Below, piece by piece: positions 5,531 through 7,274 of a DNA stretch of 7,274 nucleotides. The translations under genes and the position numbers were made by a program. The notes under the pieces were generated by a model, which was given only the letters and a program-made list of their open reading frames with translations, ran no database searches and was not told where the DNA came from. Source of the DNA: Fimbriimonadales bacterium. GTDB taxonomy: Bacteria > Armatimonadota > Fimbriimonadia > Fimbriimonadales > Fimbriimonadaceae. The number at the start of each line of letters is the position of its first letter. Within the stretch, counting starts at the first letter, position 1. The DNA lies in contig JAPLCS010000347.1 in NCBI GenBank assembly GCA_026392145.1, positions 1-7,274 on the forward strand, given 5' to 3'.

Positions 5531-6190
5531 CTACTGTCCATAACGCTGGTGGTAGCGATCCCACCATTTCTCAACCTCTTGTTGGGCGATTGGCACTGGT
5601 GCACCAAGCTGAAAAGCGAGATACATCGTCTTTGCCACATCCTCAACCATCACTGCTGCTTTGAGTGCCCCAGCAACCGAATTCCCCCAGGTGAACACAC
5701 CATGGTTACCCAACAGAATGGCAGGCCCACGCCCTCGATACTTTAAAATCCCCTCTCCGATGTGGTCTCCTTCGTTATCAATGTAAGGAGTGCAAGGAAT
5801 TTCACCACCAAACTCATCCGAAATCGCGGTCAAGGCACACGGAATAGAACGATGAACTGCAGCAAAGGCGGTCGCATAGTTGCTGTGCGTGTGAACCACA
5901 CTGCTTAAACTCGAATCATGACGATACAGAAACAAATGGTGGGAAAGATCTACGCTTGGTTTGAGTTGATGAGCCATAACTTCACCACTTTCCAAATCAA
6001 CTTCAACAAGATTCTCAGGCGTTATGAGTTCATAGTCCATCCCGCTCGGCTTAATAACCACCCGGCCAGATACAGGATCAAAACCACTAACATTCCCAGA
6101 ATGCATCGTCACCAAACCCGCCTTAGGAAGCATCTTATTCGCCCAGCAAACTTCCTCTCTGAGCGATTTCAGAGTTGCTGAACTACTCAT
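5531..6190 (-). CDS. araD: L-ribulose-5-phosphate 4-epimerase
   Basis: A zinc-dependent class II aldolase-fold enzyme that epimerises L-ribulose 5-phosphate to D-xylulose 5-phosphate, the last step of L-arabinose/L-ribulose breakdown before the pentose phosphate pathway. Visible motifs are SGNVSG (31-36), IKPSG (46-50), PSVD with D81, the zinc pair HTH at H100 and H102, D125 in SDEFGGEIPCT, H163 in GNHGVF, and the C-terminal YGQ with Y217. These match the metal ligands and the catalytic Asp120 and Tyr229 of E. coli AraD. The length of 219 aa is slightly under the usual 231. The ATG overlaps the kinase stop by 4 bp (ATGA), and AGGTGA (6200-6195) 4 nt upstream supports this start. The neighbour being a ribulokinase separates AraD from related fuculose and ribulose aldolases or epimerases of other pathways. 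Confidence 0.95.
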   Translation of the reverse strand: MSSSATLKSLREEVCWANKMLPKAGLVTMHSGNVSGFDPVSGRVVIKPSGMDYELITPENLVEVDLESGEVMAHQLKPSVDLSHHLFLYRHDSSLSSVVHTHSNYATAFAAVHRSIPCALTAISDEFGGEIPCTPYIDNEGDHIGEGILKYRGRGPAILLGNHGVFTWGNSVAGALKAAVMVEDVAKTMYLAFQLGAPVPIAQQEVEKWWDRYHQRYGQ

Positions 6191-7274
6191 GCAGTCACCT
6201 CTCGCTGAATCTGAAGCAATGACTTCATGACGCCACTCAAATCAACACAGTGTCCTTCGATGCCAAAGGCGTCATGGAGCAAGGAATACACCTCGAACAA
6301 GCGGTTGTATATTTCTACAGATGGGCTAGTCGGCACATAAACCTGATTCTTCATGCCAGTCATAACGGCAACAGCGTCACCAACATTTGAGTGTCCACCT
6401 CCAGCAACAGAGGCCATGATTGCCGAACCTAATGCACATGTTTGAGCAGACCGACTCAGTTGAATGGTGCGGTTGAGAACATCAGCATAAATTTGCATGG
6501 CCAGTGGACTCTTTTCACCAATTCCTCCGCAAACAATCACCTTGTCGATACGGACTCCACCCTCCTCAATACGATCGATAATTTTTTTCGCACCAAAAGC
6601 CGTCGCTTCAATCAAAGCACGATATATTTCAGCCTTCGAAGTATGTAATGTCTGCCCAACAATGAGCCCCGACAACAAGGGGTCGACTAAAATAGTTCGA
6701 TTCCCATTATTCCAGTCAAGCGCCACCAAACCACTCTCACCAGGCTTGAGTAATTCAGCTTCAGTAGTCAGTTCCTCATGGGACCCACCCAAATGATTCA
6801 CGCACCAATTGAATAAATCGCCAACCGCACTTTGCCCCGCCTCAATCCCCATGTATCCAGGTACCACTGAGCCTGGCACGATGCCACATACACCTTCTAT
6901 ATCAGGCGTATCTGCGCCTCCAATCAGAATGTCGCAGGTGCTTGTACCCATTATTTTCACCATTGTGCCGGGTTCCACTCCACTTCCCACGGCACCTAAA
7001 TGAGCATCGAACGCCCCCACAGCAACAGGAATTCCGGCAGGTAAACCCACCGCATTAGCATGAATTTCCAACAAGTGACCCGCAACTTGATCTGCCGTCA
7101 GAGTATGTGAATAAAGCCTTGAACGAAGTGCCGCCAGGGCAGGATCCAATTCGCTCAAAAACTCCTCACTTGGCAACCCTCCCCAAGTTTCACTAAACAT
7201 TGCCTTATGTCCAGCAGCACAAATACCCCGTGGAATAGTCAAAGGATTTTGATTGCCCACCAGCCATCCCGGAA
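6187..7274 (-). CDS. araB: Ribulokinase, C-terminal two thirds (5' end cut by window edge)
   Basis: An FGGY-family carbohydrate kinase that phosphorylates L-ribulose with ATP to L-ribulose 5-phosphate in the cytoplasm. The visible part starts PGWLVGNQNPLTIPRGICAAGHKAM, followed by WGGLPSEEFLSELDP, as in AraB. GAFDAHLGAVGSG (codons near 7015-6977) holds the catalytic-base Asp at 7008-7006. GTSTCDILIG is the ATP phosphate loop. IEAGQSAVGDLFNW, DWNNGNRTILVDPLLSGLIVG, CGGIGEKSPLAMQIYADVL and CALGSAIMA complete the second actin-like domain. About 360 aa are visible of a usual 550 or so, so roughly 190 N-terminal residues are missing. The frame continues without a stop to 7274, and the GTG at 7260 is an internal Val, not a start. 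The gene overlaps araD by 4 bp, so the two are one transcript. An araA isomerase is not visible. Confidence 0.95.
   Translation of the reverse strand, partial: PGWLVGNQNPLTIPRGICAAGHKAMFSETWGGLPSEEFLSELDPALAALRSRLYSHTLTADQVAGHLLEIHANAVGLPAGIPVAVGAFDAHLGAVGSGVEPGTMVKIMGTSTCDILIGGADTPDIEGVCGIVPGSVVPGYMGIEAGQSAVGDLFNWCVNHLGGSHEELTTEAELLKPGESGLVALDWNNGNRTILVDPLLSGLIVGQTLHTSKAEIYRALIEATAFGAKKIIDRIEEGGVRIDKVIVCGGIGEKSPLAMQIYADVLNRTIQLSRSAQTCALGSAIMASVAGGGHSNVGDAVAVMTGMKNQVYVPTSPSVEIYNRLFEVYSLLHDAFGIEGHCVDLSGVMKSLLQIQREVTA

Noticed and set aside
7258..7260. GTG at 7260 as the start of the kinase
   Set aside because: The frame continues upstream to the window edge with PGWLVGN, typical of the middle of AraB, and the family is about 190 residues longer at the N-terminus.
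1..7274. Horizontal transfer, prophage or mobile element
   Set aside because: No integrase, transposase, terminal repeats or tRNA are visible, and codon use looks even across the window. The genes are ordinary chromosomal metabolism.

Overview
The window is a gene-dense piece of a bacterial chromosome, roughly 45-50% GC by eye. It carries eight protein genes and no rRNA, tRNA, CRISPR or insertion sequence that I can see. The host is probably a diderm: one gene encodes a secreted protein with a signal peptide, a beta-rich glycine/aromatic composition and a C-terminal Phe, as in outer-membrane barrels. It also makes menaquinone by the futalosine route, because MqnA is present. This mix, together with a regulator that has its LuxR-type HTH at the N-terminus, would fit a lineage such as Armatimonadota. 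That is a weak guess from composition, not a recognised match.

Layout. (1) 2-1090, plus: pheA, bifunctional chorismate mutase/prephenate dehydratase, with its frame open to the left edge. (2) 1121-1966, minus: an unidentified secreted, probably outer-membrane beta-barrel protein, convergent with pheA. (3) 1967-2070: a 104-bp divergent control region. It holds a near-consensus sigma-70 promoter facing left, an imperfect inverted repeat and a perfect 16-bp palindrome just before the next gene. (4) 2071-3171, plus: non-hydrolysing UDP-GlcNAc 2-epimerase (wecB/mnaA type). (5) 3172-3285: a convergent junction with two AT-rich hairpins that could stop transcription from both sides. (6) 5412 down to 3248, minus: a compact three-gene set, LuxR-HTH/PAS regulator, class I methyltransferase, mqnA. 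(7) 7274 down to 5531, minus: araB (5'-truncated by the window) and araD, overlapping by 4 bp.

How the genes work together. AraB and AraD take L-ribulose through L-ribulose 5-phosphate to D-xylulose 5-phosphate; the isomerase AraA is not in the window. PheA and MqnA both consume chorismate, for phenylalanine and menaquinone respectively. WecB makes UDP-ManNAc for surface glycans. The regulator-methyltransferase-mqnA set is the most interesting part. The regulator has an inverted domain order, and a histidine of its PAS domain lines up by eye with the haem ligand of FixL, so a redox or gas input controlling quinone synthesis is imaginable but unproven.

The largest stretch without a gene is about 118 bp (5413-5530). 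It holds a short direct repeat and no convincing promoter or terminator.
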